From the NCBI RefSeq assembly GCF_016583575.1, contig NZ_NRRG01000043.1:1-46155 (forward strand): DNA of 46,155 bases, in the 5' to 3' direction. The position numbers were made by a program, and so were the translations under genes. The stretch's first letter is position 1. Every line of letters starts with the position of its first letter. Source of the DNA: Thiocystis violacea (GTDB lineage: Bacteria; Pseudomonadota; Gammaproteobacteria; Chromatiales; Chromatiaceae). Positions 1 through 6,953 of this stretch are shown piece by piece. A model generated the notes under the pieces. That model saw only the letters and a list, made by a program, of their open reading frames with translations. It ran no database searches and was not told the origin of the DNA.

Positions 1-111
1 AGTCTTATAAGGTTCAAGTTCGTCAAAGATTGGCCGAAGGACTTCCCATTCTTCATCGGAAAGGTCGCTCGGATATCTCAAAGGCCATTTTTCCAGGTCT
101 GAAGTCATCAT
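1..111 (-). CDS. IS5-family transposase, N-terminal fragment (cut by window edge)
   Basis: Reading leftwards from an ATG at 111, 37 codons stay open to the window edge. They include the motif SDLSDEEWEVLRPIFDEL, the typical N-terminus of IS5/IS4-type DDE transposases (the DUF4096 'insertion element protein' region). The catalytic part lies outside the window, so completeness cannot be judged. The sequence gtgccaggctct around 161-172 could be part of the element's terminal inverted repeat, because it lies between the transposase start and the next gene. That is a guess: the partner end is not visible. The fragment sits at the edge of an AT-rich stretch, consistent with mobile DNA. Confidence 0.75.
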   Translation of the reverse strand, partial: MMTSDLEKWPLRYPSDLSDEEWEVLRPIFDELEPYKT

Positions 112-205
112 AATCCGCGAATTAGAATCCGTATTTTGTATAGATTTGGCGGATTTTATGGTGCCAGGCTCTTTGAAATCAAGGGTTTAGTTTTTAGACA
201 TCCTC

Positions 206-454
206 TTAGGGAATTATTTCTCCGTGCTCCCAAATTTCATATTCGCTAATATCAATTTCTGAGTTCCATGAAACAGCATAGCCGCCTGGCTCAATAGATA
301 CGTTCTTGAAGAATGCTGGATTTTTTAAAGGAAAAAACATCTCGCTACTTGCGAGGCGATTGATATCGTATCTCTTTCTTTCTCCATTGGAGAACAGAAC
401 AACGAGGAAATGACCTTCTTCCGGTATGGCGCTTTGGATTCTTGGAATAATCAT
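206..454 (-). CDS. DUF2442 domain protein
   Basis: An 82-residue protein matching the small DUF2442 family: a short beta-rich protein with a central FSNGERKRYDINRL segment and a C-terminal W..EIDIS..E.WE pattern. The ATG at 454 lies two bases after the stop of the DUF4160 gene, so the two are almost certainly co-transcribed and possibly translationally coupled. DUF4160/DUF2442 neighbours recur in many genomes and are often suspected to be toxin-antitoxin-like. No biochemical role is established to my knowledge, and none is claimed here. Base composition is AT-rich compared with the rest of the window. Confidence 0.75.
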   Translation of the reverse strand: MIIPRIQSAIPEEGHFLVVLFSNGERKRYDINRLASSEMFFPLKNPAFFKNVSIEPGGYAVSWNSEIDISEYEIWEHGEIIP

Positions 455-456
455 GG

Positions 457-705
457 CTATTGAAGTGGCGGCAGTTTCTTAAATTCTTGCATTTTCCACA
501 TTTGTTCGAGATCGGATTGGTAGAAGGTTGCCCACTCTACGACGAGTTTTCTTGCTCTTGCGGGCAAATCGCCCTCTATCATGTCGAGGGTTTCGATGCT
601 AAAGATGGCATTGTGTTCCCCATAGACCGCATGGAAGTGCGGCGGCGGATGGTCGCCAAAGAAGAGCTTGATGATGATTCCGTAGAAACGCGCGATTTCT
701 GGCAT
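457..705 (-). CDS. DUF4160 domain protein
   Basis: An 82-residue protein when started at the ATG at 705 (MPEIARFYGIIIKLFFGDH). This is the usual start of DUF4160 proteins, with the family motif DHPPPHFHAVYGE following at once. A longer reading frame runs upstream to 765, but it crosses an attC-like palindrome and lacks family similarity, so the shorter start is preferred. An AGAGG-type ribosome site lies just upstream. The C-terminal half (LPARARKLVVEWATFYQSDLE) is also characteristic. The gene is paired with the DUF2442 gene two bases downstream. Function is unknown; a toxin-antitoxin-like module is the usual suspicion. Confidence 0.8.
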   Translation of the reverse strand: MPEIARFYGIIIKLFFGDHPPPHFHAVYGEHNAIFSIETLDMIEGDLPARARKLVVEWATFYQSDLEQMWKMQEFKKLPPLQ

Positions 706-725
706 GTGCCTCTGCTCTTCATGTG

Positions 726-801
726 CCCTAACGACCATAGTAAGCCGATCAATGCGCGACTCCACGCTTGATGCTGGCCGCGCTGGGTCGGCTTGTTAGG
801 C
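726..801 (-). repeat. attC-like (integron cassette recombination) palindrome
   Basis: Read on the minus strand, the segment starts GCCTAAC, is followed at once by AAGCCGA, and closes with TCGGCTT, nine bases, then GTTAGGG. The outer pair matches the R''/R' consensus (RYYYAAC/GTTRRRY) and the inner pair forms a 7-bp L-box-like stem; total length is 76 bases. The DUF4160 start codon follows about 20 bases later, as expected for a cassette gene after an attC. Spacing between outer and inner boxes is unequal (0 versus 9), which is unusual. No integrase is in the window. It may be a decayed site or a chance palindrome. Confidence 0.4.
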
Positions 802-979
802 CAATGCTTGATGGCAAGACTTGAGCCCGATGTTCCAGCGAAACCCATCGATCACACGCGCCGAAGCATCCTGTTCGCACCACAAACAGCGCTCCGGGGA
901 TACCGGGAGCATTCAAGTCTGCCTTCCAGTTCAGTGGTTCGATGGGTTTCGTGACCGACGGGCTTCCGTACTCAATCAT
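749..979 (-). CDS. Hypothetical small protein, possible cassette gene
   Basis: An open frame of 76 codons from an ATG at 979 (MIEYGSPSVTKPIEPLNW...). Its 3' end lies inside the attC-like palindrome, as is common for integron cassette genes. I do not recognise a family. Against it, much of the frame overlaps palindromic repeat sequence (839-1009) and no strong ribosome site is visible, so it may be non-coding repeat DNA. A plus-strand frame over the same stretch is equally unsupported. Confidence 0.25.
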   Translation of the reverse strand: MIEYGSPSVTKPIEPLNWKADLNAPGIPGALFVVRTGCFGACDRWVSLEHRAQVLPSSIGLTSRPSAASIKRGVAH

Positions 980-1009
980 CAACGTCGTGCCACGGTCACT
1001 CTACCCATC
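839..1009. repeat. Cluster of GATGGGT/ACCCATC palindromic repeats
   Basis: CGATGGGTTTCG at 940-951 is the exact reverse complement of CGAAACCCATCG at 839-850. A second pairing joins 941-956 (GATGGGTTTCGTGACC) with 994-1009 (GGTCACTCTACCCATC), 13 of 16 bases complementary, across a 37-base centre. Motifs of the GATGGGT...ACCCATC kind are scattered in many proteobacterial genomes as REP-like extragenic repeats. The cluster lies in the acquired-looking first 2 kb. Confidence 0.6.
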
Positions 1010-1145
1010 CTACGCTGGCTACGCTGGCCAACGCCAAGCTCAGCGGAAGCACTTCGTTAGGCGATATTTAACGTGGTCTGCCCCGGTTTATTGTTCTTAC
1101 TGTAATAGATACTATGAGCCGGAGAAAGCGGGCAATATTAAATAT

Positions 1146-1352
1146 TTAAACGAGTATCTGTATATTTCCGGAATTGTTGCAGATAATAACAACTTGATCG
1201 CCGCACCGAACAAGGTGATAGTTGCGCGCTTTCACTTCGTCGACCAGTTCAGCAATAGACGCATAATATTCAACATCACGAATACTTCGTCTCACTACGT
1301 TTCCGGAATTTGCTTGTTGCGAACTAAAAATCTGTTCAATCCATGCGCTCAT
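1146..1352 (-). CDS. Small conserved hypothetical protein
   Basis: A 68-residue frame starting at ATG 1352 with a GAGGT ribosome site nine or so bases upstream. It reads MSAWIEQIF...VVRRSIRDVEYYAS...EVKARNYHLVRCGDQVVIICN. Similar small proteins occur widely in accessory DNA and are sometimes labelled 'N-(5'-phosphoribosyl)anthranilate isomerase' in databases, a label I consider unsupported because the length is far too short for TrpF. The pattern (basic helix, then a short beta-strand pair GDQVVIIC) is all that can be seen. The gene stands alone on the minus strand in AT-rich DNA. Confidence 0.55.
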   Translation of the reverse strand: MSAWIEQIFSSQQANSGNVVRRSIRDVEYYASIAELVDEVKARNYHLVRCGDQVVIICNNSGNIQILV

Positions 1353-1642
1353 CTTGTTACCTCATTGGTTGTCGCTTGATTTGACTCTTCAAATAATACC
1401 ATCTAATTTAATACTACTTTGCTACTTTTGCGCAAGACTTTGAATATATTTGTATTTTGCGCTCGCCTGAATCTGCGGCATTTCCAGAGTTTAGCGATCT
1501 ATCAAGGCTATTAATTTTAAGTCCATGATAAAAAATATTTTTTGAGGTCGCCATCAATCTCGCTGGATTGTTCCGTCGTGCCAGCCAAATTAATCTAACA
1601 AATTAGCATTAAGCCTGATAACCTATAAAGCCATTGTCAGCG

Positions 1643-1897
1643 TTATTCGTCGCCGCCTTCCTCCTCGCTTTCATCTTCATTCCAGTCATCTTCATCTTCG
1701 TCATCATCACCAATAACCCCTTCGCCGCCACAGCGAGGACATACATCGACGTCTACTGTGCCTTCTCCACAGCATTCATCACATTGAGCAAATGGGTTTT
1801 CATGAAGAGAATCATAGCCTGAACCTCCACATTCAGGGCAAGGCACTTCAACATCTTCCCCGCGCCCATGACATAATGGGCAAATAACTTTAGACAT
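1643..1897 (-). CDS. DnaJ-type zinc-finger mini-protein with acidic tail
   Basis: An 84-residue protein from an ATG at 1897 with a strong GGAGG ribosome site. It has four CxxCxGxG-type motifs (CPLCHGRG, CPECGGSG, CDECCGEG, CPRCGGEG), the layout of the DnaJ cysteine-rich domain that binds two zinc ions, without a J-domain or substrate domain. In the third motif the residue after the second Cys is Cys instead of Gly/x. About 20 C-terminal residues are almost all Asp/Glu. The zinc-binding fold is a confident inference from the motifs. The role is unknown; free-standing DnaJ-like zinc fingers can act as thiol or protein-binding modules. The gene lies in AT-rich accessory DNA. Confidence 0.75.
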   Translation of the reverse strand: MSKVICPLCHGRGEDVEVPCPECGGSGYDSLHENPFAQCDECCGEGTVDVDVCPRCGGEGVIGDDDEDEDDWNEDESEEEGGDE

Positions 1898-2062
1898 TTA
1901 TTCCCTCCAAGTTGTTTTGATCGTTAGCTGGAAGATCCCAAGCCTAACAGTAAATTAGACAGAAATTTAATTATGGCACTAGACAAATTCCGCATTAGCT
2001 ATTCTAGGCAGCATCAGCCGAGTCCCTTCAATCGATCAATCAAAATAGCCAGATCGAAGCCC

Positions 2063-2138
2063 GGTAGGCTGGGGTGAGAAACGAACCCCAGCAGACGCCG
2101 CCAATGCAGGGGTTCACTCCCGTTCACCCCAGCCTACC
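2063..2138. repeat. Long palindromic repeat (REP-like hairpin)
   Basis: GGTAGGCTGGGGTGA at 2063-2077 pairs perfectly with TCACCCCAGCCTACC at 2124-2138. Inside, GAACCCC and GGGGTTC add seven more base pairs, giving a long cruciform or hairpin. It lies just 3' of the DUF29 gene (minus strand, stop at 2160) and marks the junction between the AT-rich island and GC-rich DNA. No T-run is adjacent, so a REP-type element is more likely than a simple terminator. A related half-copy lies near 12686-12733. Confidence 0.75.
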
Positions 2139-2159
2139 CTACTCGTGAAAAGCAGATGG

Positions 2160-2630
2160 TCATCCGCCAACGGACGCGCGTTCGGATCCAGCAAGCGCGG
2201 TAGGAAACCAGTCTGGATCGAGAATCGCGTCGACGCGCCACGGACAGGATTCCGGGAAATCGTCCAAACCCGTCTCTTCGGATGCCTTGGCGACGGCATC
2301 CGACCAGACGCCCGCCCACCAGTCGGCATCGTCGAGACTGACCTTCAGGCTGGGGGTGCTCCTGATGCACAGCACGATGGCGTTGCGCTGTTCCTTGATC
2401 GTGCGGCGCCAACCGTTGCCCTGGTGCTCTGGCTGATGCCGCCATTTCAGCCCGTGGGCCAGCAAGAGCGCCATGCGGCTGGCAAGTTCGCGGCGTTCGC
2501 TTTTCCCCACGTCCTCGATTTCCTCGGCAATGTGCGCGATGTCCAGTTGCTCGAACCGTCCAGCACGCAGCAGCCGTGCCTGCTCATCGGCCCAGGCCAT
2601 GATGTCGTCGTCGTAAGCGGTGGCGGTCAT
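2160..2630 (-). CDS. DUF29 family protein
   Basis: A 156-residue protein with the clear DUF29 pattern: YDDDIMAWADEQARLLRAGRF near the N-terminus, then LDIAHIAEEIEDVGKSERRELASRMALLLAHGLKW, and the C-terminal ESCPWRVDAILDPDWFP. DUF29 proteins are all-helical, about 140-150 residues, common in cyanobacteria and gammaproteobacteria, often in several copies, and of unknown function. The ATG at 2630 fits the family start. It stands 33 bases after the ilvH stop on the same strand but is probably not functionally linked to it. Confidence 0.85.
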   Translation of the reverse strand: MTATAYDDDIMAWADEQARLLRAGRFEQLDIAHIAEEIEDVGKSERRELASRMALLLAHGLKWRHQPEHQGNGWRRTIKEQRNAIVLCIRSTPSLKVSLDDADWWAGVWSDAVAKASEETGLDDFPESCPWRVDAILDPDWFPTALAGSERASVGG

Positions 2631-2663
2631 CTTGGCCGTGTCTCCAATGGGTCGCGCGACCCA

Positions 2664-3158
2664 TTACGACAGCGTCAGACCCTTAGCGCCGCGGGCGATG
2701 CCCGTGGGACCCGAACGGACGACCTCGATGATCAGCCCCTCGGGAAGGGCATCGATGAAGGCATCCAGCTTTTTGGAGGCGCCCGTCATCTCGATGACAT
2801 AACTGGTGTCGGTCACATCGATGATGTTGGCACGAAAGATGTCTGCGAGCCGCTTGAGTTCCTCGCGGTCCTGGCGCTCGGCGCGCACCTTGACCATCAT
2901 CATCTCGCGCTCGATGTGCGAGCCCTCGGACAGGTCCAGCAGCTTCACGGTATCGACGAGCTTGTTCAACTGCTTCTTGATCTGCTCGACGATCTCGTCG
3001 TTGCCGGTCGTGACCAGGGTCATGCGCGACAGTGTGGGGTCATCGGTGGGGGCCACCGTGAGTGATTCGATGTTGTAGCCACGGGCCGAGAAGAGACCGG
3101 CGACGCGCGAGAGCGCGCCGGCTTCGTTCTCCAGCAGCACGGCAATGATGTGTCTCAT
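2664..3158 (-). CDS. ilvH: Acetolactate synthase small (regulatory) subunit
   Basis: A 164-residue protein, the usual IlvH length. It starts MRHIIAVLLENEAGALSRVAGLFSARGYNIESLTVAPTDD, the hallmark ACT domain (about residues 2-77) that binds valine and mediates feedback inhibition. The second half matches the C-terminal ACT-like domain. IlvH activates the large subunit in converting two pyruvate to acetolactate, or pyruvate plus 2-ketobutyrate to acetohydroxybutyrate, in valine, leucine and isoleucine synthesis. The ATG is 36 bases after the ilvI stop, so the two form an ilvIH operon. Confidence 0.96.
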   Translation of the reverse strand: MRHIIAVLLENEAGALSRVAGLFSARGYNIESLTVAPTDDPTLSRMTLVTTGNDEIVEQIKKQLNKLVDTVKLLDLSEGSHIEREMMMVKVRAERQDREELKRLADIFRANIIDVTDTSYVIEMTGASKKLDAFIDALPEGLIIEVVRSGPTGIARGAKGLTLS

Positions 3159-3194
3159 AGGCGGGTCTCGTGTCGAATCGGGTCGGTTCTGGTA

Positions 3195-4958
3195 TCAGGC
3201 CAGTTCGCGGTCGGAGTGGCTGGGCGAGAGCTGCATCTCGTGATGCCCCTTGCCGGCCATGATCATCGGATAGACGTTTTCGGTCGGATCCACGATCACG
3301 TCGAGAAAGACGAAACGATCGCGCATGGCGAAGGCCTCGCGCATGGCGTCCTCGAGATCCTCGGGCCGTTCGATGCGCATCCCAACATGGCCAAAGCTCT
3401 CGGAAAGCTTCACGAAATCCGGCAGCGCGTCCACGTAGGAGTGCGAATAGCGACTCTCGTAGAAGAGTTCCTGCCACTGACGCACCATGCCCATGTAGCC
3501 GTTATTGAGCAGCACCACCTTGATCGGCAGCCGGTATTGCTGGCAGGTCGCCAGCTCCTGGATGCACATGAGGATGCTGGCGTCGCCAGAGATGCAGGCC
3601 ACCTGCGCCTCGGGATGGGCCAATTGCACGCCCATCGCCGCCGGCAGGCCGTAGCCCATGGTGCCCAGCCCGCCCGAGTTGATCCAGCGGCGCGGCTTGT
3701 CGAAGGGATGGAACTGGGCCGCGAACATCTGGTGCTGACCCACGTCGGAGGTCAGATAGAGTTCCCCATTGGTGACCTTGTAGAGCGTCTCGACCGCGAA
3801 CTGAGGCTTGATCGCCGCGCTCGAACGATCGTACTTGAGACAGTCCAGCCCGCGCCACTCGTTGATCTTGGTCCACCATTCGGCGACCGGGGCCTCGGGC
3901 GAGGAGGGCTTGCGCTCCTGATAGAGCCGCAGCATGTCCGCCAGCACGCTCGCCACCTGGCCCACGATGGGGACGTCGACCTTGACGTTCTTGGCGATCG
4001 ACGAGGGATCCACGTCGATATGGATGATGCGTGCGTGCGGACAGAAGTGCTCGATCTTGCCGGTCACCCGATCGTCGAAACGCGCCCCGATGGCGATCAG
4101 CACGTCGGTCTCGTGCATCGCCATGTTGGCCTCGTAGGTGCCGTGCATCCCGAGCATGCCGATGAACTGCCGGTCGGTCATGGGGAAGGCGCCCAGTCCC
4201 ATGAGGGTGCTGGTGACCGGAAAGCCGGTGGCATGCGCCAGTTCCGTGAGCTGGGCCGAACCATCGCCGAGCACCACGCCGCCGCCGGTATAGAACACCG
4301 GTCGCTTGGCCTCCAGCATAAGGTCGACCGCCTTGCGGATCTGCCCCGGGTGCCCCTTCTCCACCGGGTTGTAGGAGCGCATCTTGATCTCGCGCGGATA
4401 GACGTAGGGGATCTTGATGTTGGGATCCGTCACGTCCTTGGGGATATCGATCACCACCGGACCCGGACGGCCGGTGGTCGCGATATGGAACGCCTTGCGG
4501 ATGGTCATGGCGAGATCGCGCACGTCCTTGACCAGGAAGTTGTGCTTCACGCAGGGTCGCGTGATGCCGACCGTGTCGACTTCCTGGAAGGCATCGCTGC
4601 CGATGAAGGGCGTGGGCACCTGACCGGTCAGCACCACCATCGGGATCGAATCCATATAGGCGGTGGCGATACCCGTGACGGCATTGGTCGCCCCCGGCCC
4701 CGAGGTGACAAGGCAGACGCCGCATTTGCCGGTCGCGCTGGCGTAGCCGTCCGCCGCGTGGGCGGCGGCCTGCTCGTGGCGGACCAGGATATGCTTGAGC
4801 GACCCCTGCTTGAACAGGGCATCGTAGATGTGCAGGACGGATCCGCCGGGGTAGCCGAAGACGATTTCCACCCCTTCGTCGACCAGGGCCTGGATGACGA
4901 TCTCCGCCCCGCTCAGCTCCACCACAGCCCCATCGGGTTGCGCTTCAGTCAGTGCCAC
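3195..4958 (-). CDS. ilvI: Acetolactate synthase large (catalytic) subunit
   Basis: A ThDP- and FAD-dependent acetohydroxyacid synthase large subunit, biosynthetic type III. The N-terminal ThDP domain contains FGYPGGSVLHIYDAL and the catalytic Glu in RHEQAAAHAADGYA. The middle FAD-binding domain and the C-terminal ThDP domain (SGDASILMCIQEL...LNNGYMGMVRQWQ) follow. I chose the GTG at 4958 (VALTEAQPDGAVVELSGAEIV), giving 587 residues, because GGAGG lies eight to nine bases upstream. An in-frame ATG at 5015 would give 606 residues. The frame stays open much further upstream without family similarity. ilvH follows directly. ilvB is an equivalent name. Confidence 0.95.
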   Translation of the reverse strand: MALTEAQPDGAVVELSGAEIVIQALVDEGVEIVFGYPGGSVLHIYDALFKQGSLKHILVRHEQAAAHAADGYASATGKCGVCLVTSGPGATNAVTGIATAYMDSIPMVVLTGQVPTPFIGSDAFQEVDTVGITRPCVKHNFLVKDVRDLAMTIRKAFHIATTGRPGPVVIDIPKDVTDPNIKIPYVYPREIKMRSYNPVEKGHPGQIRKAVDLMLEAKRPVFYTGGGVVLGDGSAQLTELAHATGFPVTSTLMGLGAFPMTDRQFIGMLGMHGTYEANMAMHETDVLIAIGARFDDRVTGKIEHFCPHARIIHIDVDPSSIAKNVKVDVPIVGQVASVLADMLRLYQERKPSSPEAPVAEWWTKINEWRGLDCLKYDRSSAAIKPQFAVETLYKVTNGELYLTSDVGQHQMFAAQFHPFDKPRRWINSGGLGTMGYGLPAAMGVQLAHPEAQVACISGDASILMCIQELATCQQYRLPIKVVLLNNGYMGMVRQWQELFYESRYSHSYVDALPDFVKLSESFGHVGMRIERPEDLEDAMREAFAMRDRFVFLDVIVDPTENVYPMIMAGKGHHEMQLSPSHSDRELA

Positions 4959-5130
4959 CTTGAGCGACCTCCACTCGGCCCACGCCCCAGGGAATATCGA
5001 GGAGGCGTCCGCCATGTCGGCGCGCTCGACGGGCGCGCCATGGCGTCCGATCGATCGCGGCGCCAGGAGGCATCGACGCTCGAGAATCCCGCTGGAAAGA
5101 GGAACGTTGAAAACGTTAAAAAAGAGAGTG

Positions 5131-5159
5131 ACGTTACAAGGATCGCCAGCGGTGGTCAA
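5131..5159 (-). promoter_or_regulatory. Candidate sigma-70 promoter for ilvIH
   Basis: On the minus strand TTGACC (5159-5154) is followed after exactly 17 bases by TAACGT (5136-5131), 173 bases upstream of the GTG start. The -35 matches five of six consensus bases; the -10 only three. Downstream lie two AACGTT hexamers at 5112-5117 and 5103-5108, possibly an operator. No ilv-type leader peptide rich in Ile/Leu/Val codons followed by an attenuator could be made out. Confidence 0.3.
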
Positions 5160-5235
5160 GCGGGCATCGGATTCGGGGTGCGGCCAAAAGTGCGCGTATC
5201 GGCCATCGTCCCCGCCGCCGACGGCATGTTGGGGT

Positions 5236-5883
5236 TCAGGTTCGTTCACCACCGGTGCGCGTCTCCAGGACATCGAGCAGATCCCTTGGGCGATCGAGCC
5301 GCAGATCCGGCCGGAGATCGGCGAGGCGCTCCAGGGTGTTGTAGCCCCAGCCCACGGCCGCCGAGCGGACGCCGGCGCGATGCGCGGCCTCGATGTCGCG
5401 GATCTCGTCGCCGACGTAGAGCAGGCGCTCGGGGGCGATCCGCATCCCATGCGCGAGTTCGCGCAGGGCCTTGGACTTACTGAACAGGCCGGTATCGCCG
5501 ATGACCCGCTCGAAGCCGTTCAGATCATGACGCGCCAGATAGTCGCGTACGCTGTTCTCGGCGTTCGATGAGAGGACGACGAGCCGATAGCCGCGCCGCG
5601 CGAGCACTTCCAGAACCTCCCCGATGCCCTCGACCGGAGGCGTGTCCATCAGCCCGGCGCGCATCATCCGACGCATCCGACGCGCGAGTTGGGGGACGCG
5701 ATAGAGCGGAACGCCGACCGCGCGGATCACCTCGCGGACGTGCAGTCCGCGCAAATCCAGAAGCTGTTCGCGCGTGAAGGGCTTGCAGCCGAACTCCGGC
5801 CCCACCCGCACGAAGGCGTCGAAGGCGACCTCCATGCTGTTGACCAGGGTTCCATCGAAGTCGAAACAGATACAGTCCAGCAC
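5236..5883 (-). CDS. HAD-superfamily phosphatase (phosphoglycolate phosphatase-like)
   Basis: A 215-residue HAD hydrolase. Motif I is CFDFDGTLVN with nucleophile Asp8 and general acid Asp10. A helical cap domain spans about residues 15-85, motif II is VVLSSN, a Lys lies in the FSKSKAL segment, and motif IV is YVGDEIRDIEAA with the Mg-binding acidic pair. This arrangement fits the Gph/PpaX group (cap type C1), which dephosphorylates small phosphoesters. The exact substrate cannot be told from sequence. The start is GTG at 5883; the upstream ribosome site is weak. The (GCCGCCA)11 tandem repeat lies about 45 bases upstream of the start, in the likely 5' untranslated region. Confidence 0.85.
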   Translation of the reverse strand: MLDCICFDFDGTLVNSMEVAFDAFVRVGPEFGCKPFTREQLLDLRGLHVREVIRAVGVPLYRVPQLARRMRRMMRAGLMDTPPVEGIGEVLEVLARRGYRLVVLSSNAENSVRDYLARHDLNGFERVIGDTGLFSKSKALRELAHGMRIAPERLLYVGDEIRDIEAAHRAGVRSAAVGWGYNTLERLADLRPDLRLDRPRDLLDVLETRTGGERT

Positions 5884-5928
5884 GCCCTATCCTGACGAAG
5901 ACCCGGTTGAAAGGTCGGCAAGAATAAG

Positions 5929-6005
5929 GCCGCCAGCCGCCAGCCGCCAGCCGCCAGCCGCCAGCCGCCAGCCGCCAGCCGCCAGCCGCCAGCCGCCAGC
6001 CGCCA
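5929..6005. repeat. Minisatellite, 11 perfect copies of GCCGCCA
   Basis: Eleven uninterrupted head-to-tail copies of the heptamer GCCGCCA (77 bases), with no mismatches. It is intergenic, between the stop of the shorter SPFH gene (6053) and the start of the HAD phosphatase gene (5883), both read on the minus strand. Perfect short-unit arrays like this usually change copy number by replication slippage. Here that would alter the length of the spacer or leader before the HAD gene, not a coding frame. Confidence 0.95.
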
Positions 6006-6052
6006 GGGAGTGTGGCCGACCTGTTCTCCAGCCGGCGACGGCCAGGCTCCGC

Positions 6053-6937
6053 TCAAAGCTGGACCAGGATCTCCGAGTTGAGCGGCAGCACGTCCACCAC
6101 GGCCCCGGAGCCGATGAGCTGCTCGGTCTCCATGACCTCCATCACGGCGTTCAGCACCTCGGGGTCGCGCTGGGCGATGGCGTTGAGCGCCTCGCCGACG
6201 ATCGCCGGCCGCGCGGCGGCGGCTTCGGCCATCTTCTGCGAGACCTTGAAGGCGGTTTCGCTCTTGATCAGGCCGACCCGGTTGTCGCCGTCCTGCTTCA
6301 TGGCGCTGGTGACCTGAACCAGACGCTTGACGACCTTCTCGGTGATGTTGTCGACCATCTGCCGATCGGTGAAGGCGACCTTGCGGATGTAGACCGAGCC
6401 CAGCTTGTAACCCCATTGCTCCGAGAGCGGCGAGACGGCGGCACGCACCCGGCGGCTCAACTGGTGGCGGTCCTCCAGCATCTTGTCCATCTCCAGGTTG
6501 CTCAGGGTCGAGATGGTGGAACTGGCGACGTTGGCCTGGAGCGAGCCCTCCGGATTGGCGTTGCTGAAGAGATAGGACACCGGATCACTGACCTGCATCT
6601 CGTACCAGATGCCGACCCCCATGGGCGTGCCTTCCTCCGAGTTGACCATCTGGTCGCGCTGATAATGCTGACGCAGCGTGGTGGGAACCTGATAGAGCTT
6701 GCCGAAAAAGGGTACGAGCAGCGCCTTGGGTCCGAAGTGTCCGATCGGAAAGCGAATACCCGGCTCGTCGAGCGTACCGATCACCTTGCCGAAGAGCGTG
6801 AAGACCTGGGCCTCGCGCTCGCGCACGATGGAATAGAGCCCGAGCTTGCGCGCGATCAGAAGCAGAATCGGGATGTAGAGGACACCGAGCGTGAAGGCGA
6901 TGACGGGACCCATCGCGAAATCGAGATCGAAAGTCAT
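6053..6937 (-). CDS. SPFH/band-7 domain membrane protein (second of a pair)
   Basis: A 294-residue protein started at ATG 6937, which has an excellent AAGGAGG ribosome site six bases upstream; the frame continues further without similarity. An N-terminal membrane span (about residues 8-28, VIAFTLGVLYIPILLLIA) is followed by a stomatin/prohibitin-like domain (about 40-240) and a C-terminal helical part rich in Ala/Glu. SPFH proteins form ring or cage assemblies that organise membrane microdomains or regulate proteases such as FtsH (HflK/HflC). Its start is 16 bases after the stop of the other SPFH gene, so the two probably form a hetero-oligomer. No protease or NfeD gene is adjacent. Confidence 0.8.
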   Translation of the reverse strand: MTFDLDFAMGPVIAFTLGVLYIPILLLIARKLGLYSIVREREAQVFTLFGKVIGTLDEPGIRFPIGHFGPKALLVPFFGKLYQVPTTLRQHYQRDQMVNSEEGTPMGVGIWYEMQVSDPVSYLFSNANPEGSLQANVASSTISTLSNLEMDKMLEDRHQLSRRVRAAVSPLSEQWGYKLGSVYIRKVAFTDRQMVDNITEKVVKRLVQVTSAMKQDGDNRVGLIKSETAFKVSQKMAEAAAARPAIVGEALNAIAQRDPEVLNAVMEVMETEQLIGSGAVVDVLPLNSEILVQL

Positions 6938-6953
6938 GGCGCGCCTCCTTGAA

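Noticed and set aside
457-765. Longer DUF4160 start at 765
   Set aside because: The extra 20 residues cross the attC-like palindrome and family members start at MPEIARFYG.
942-1379. Plus-strand frame of 145 codons
   Set aside because: It passes through palindromic repeats and opposite the better supported small gene at 1146-1352.
3150-5571. Long plus-strand open frames opposite ilvI/ilvH
   Set aside because: They are mirror frames of strongly conserved minus-strand genes in GC-rich DNA, with no ribosome site or family similarity.
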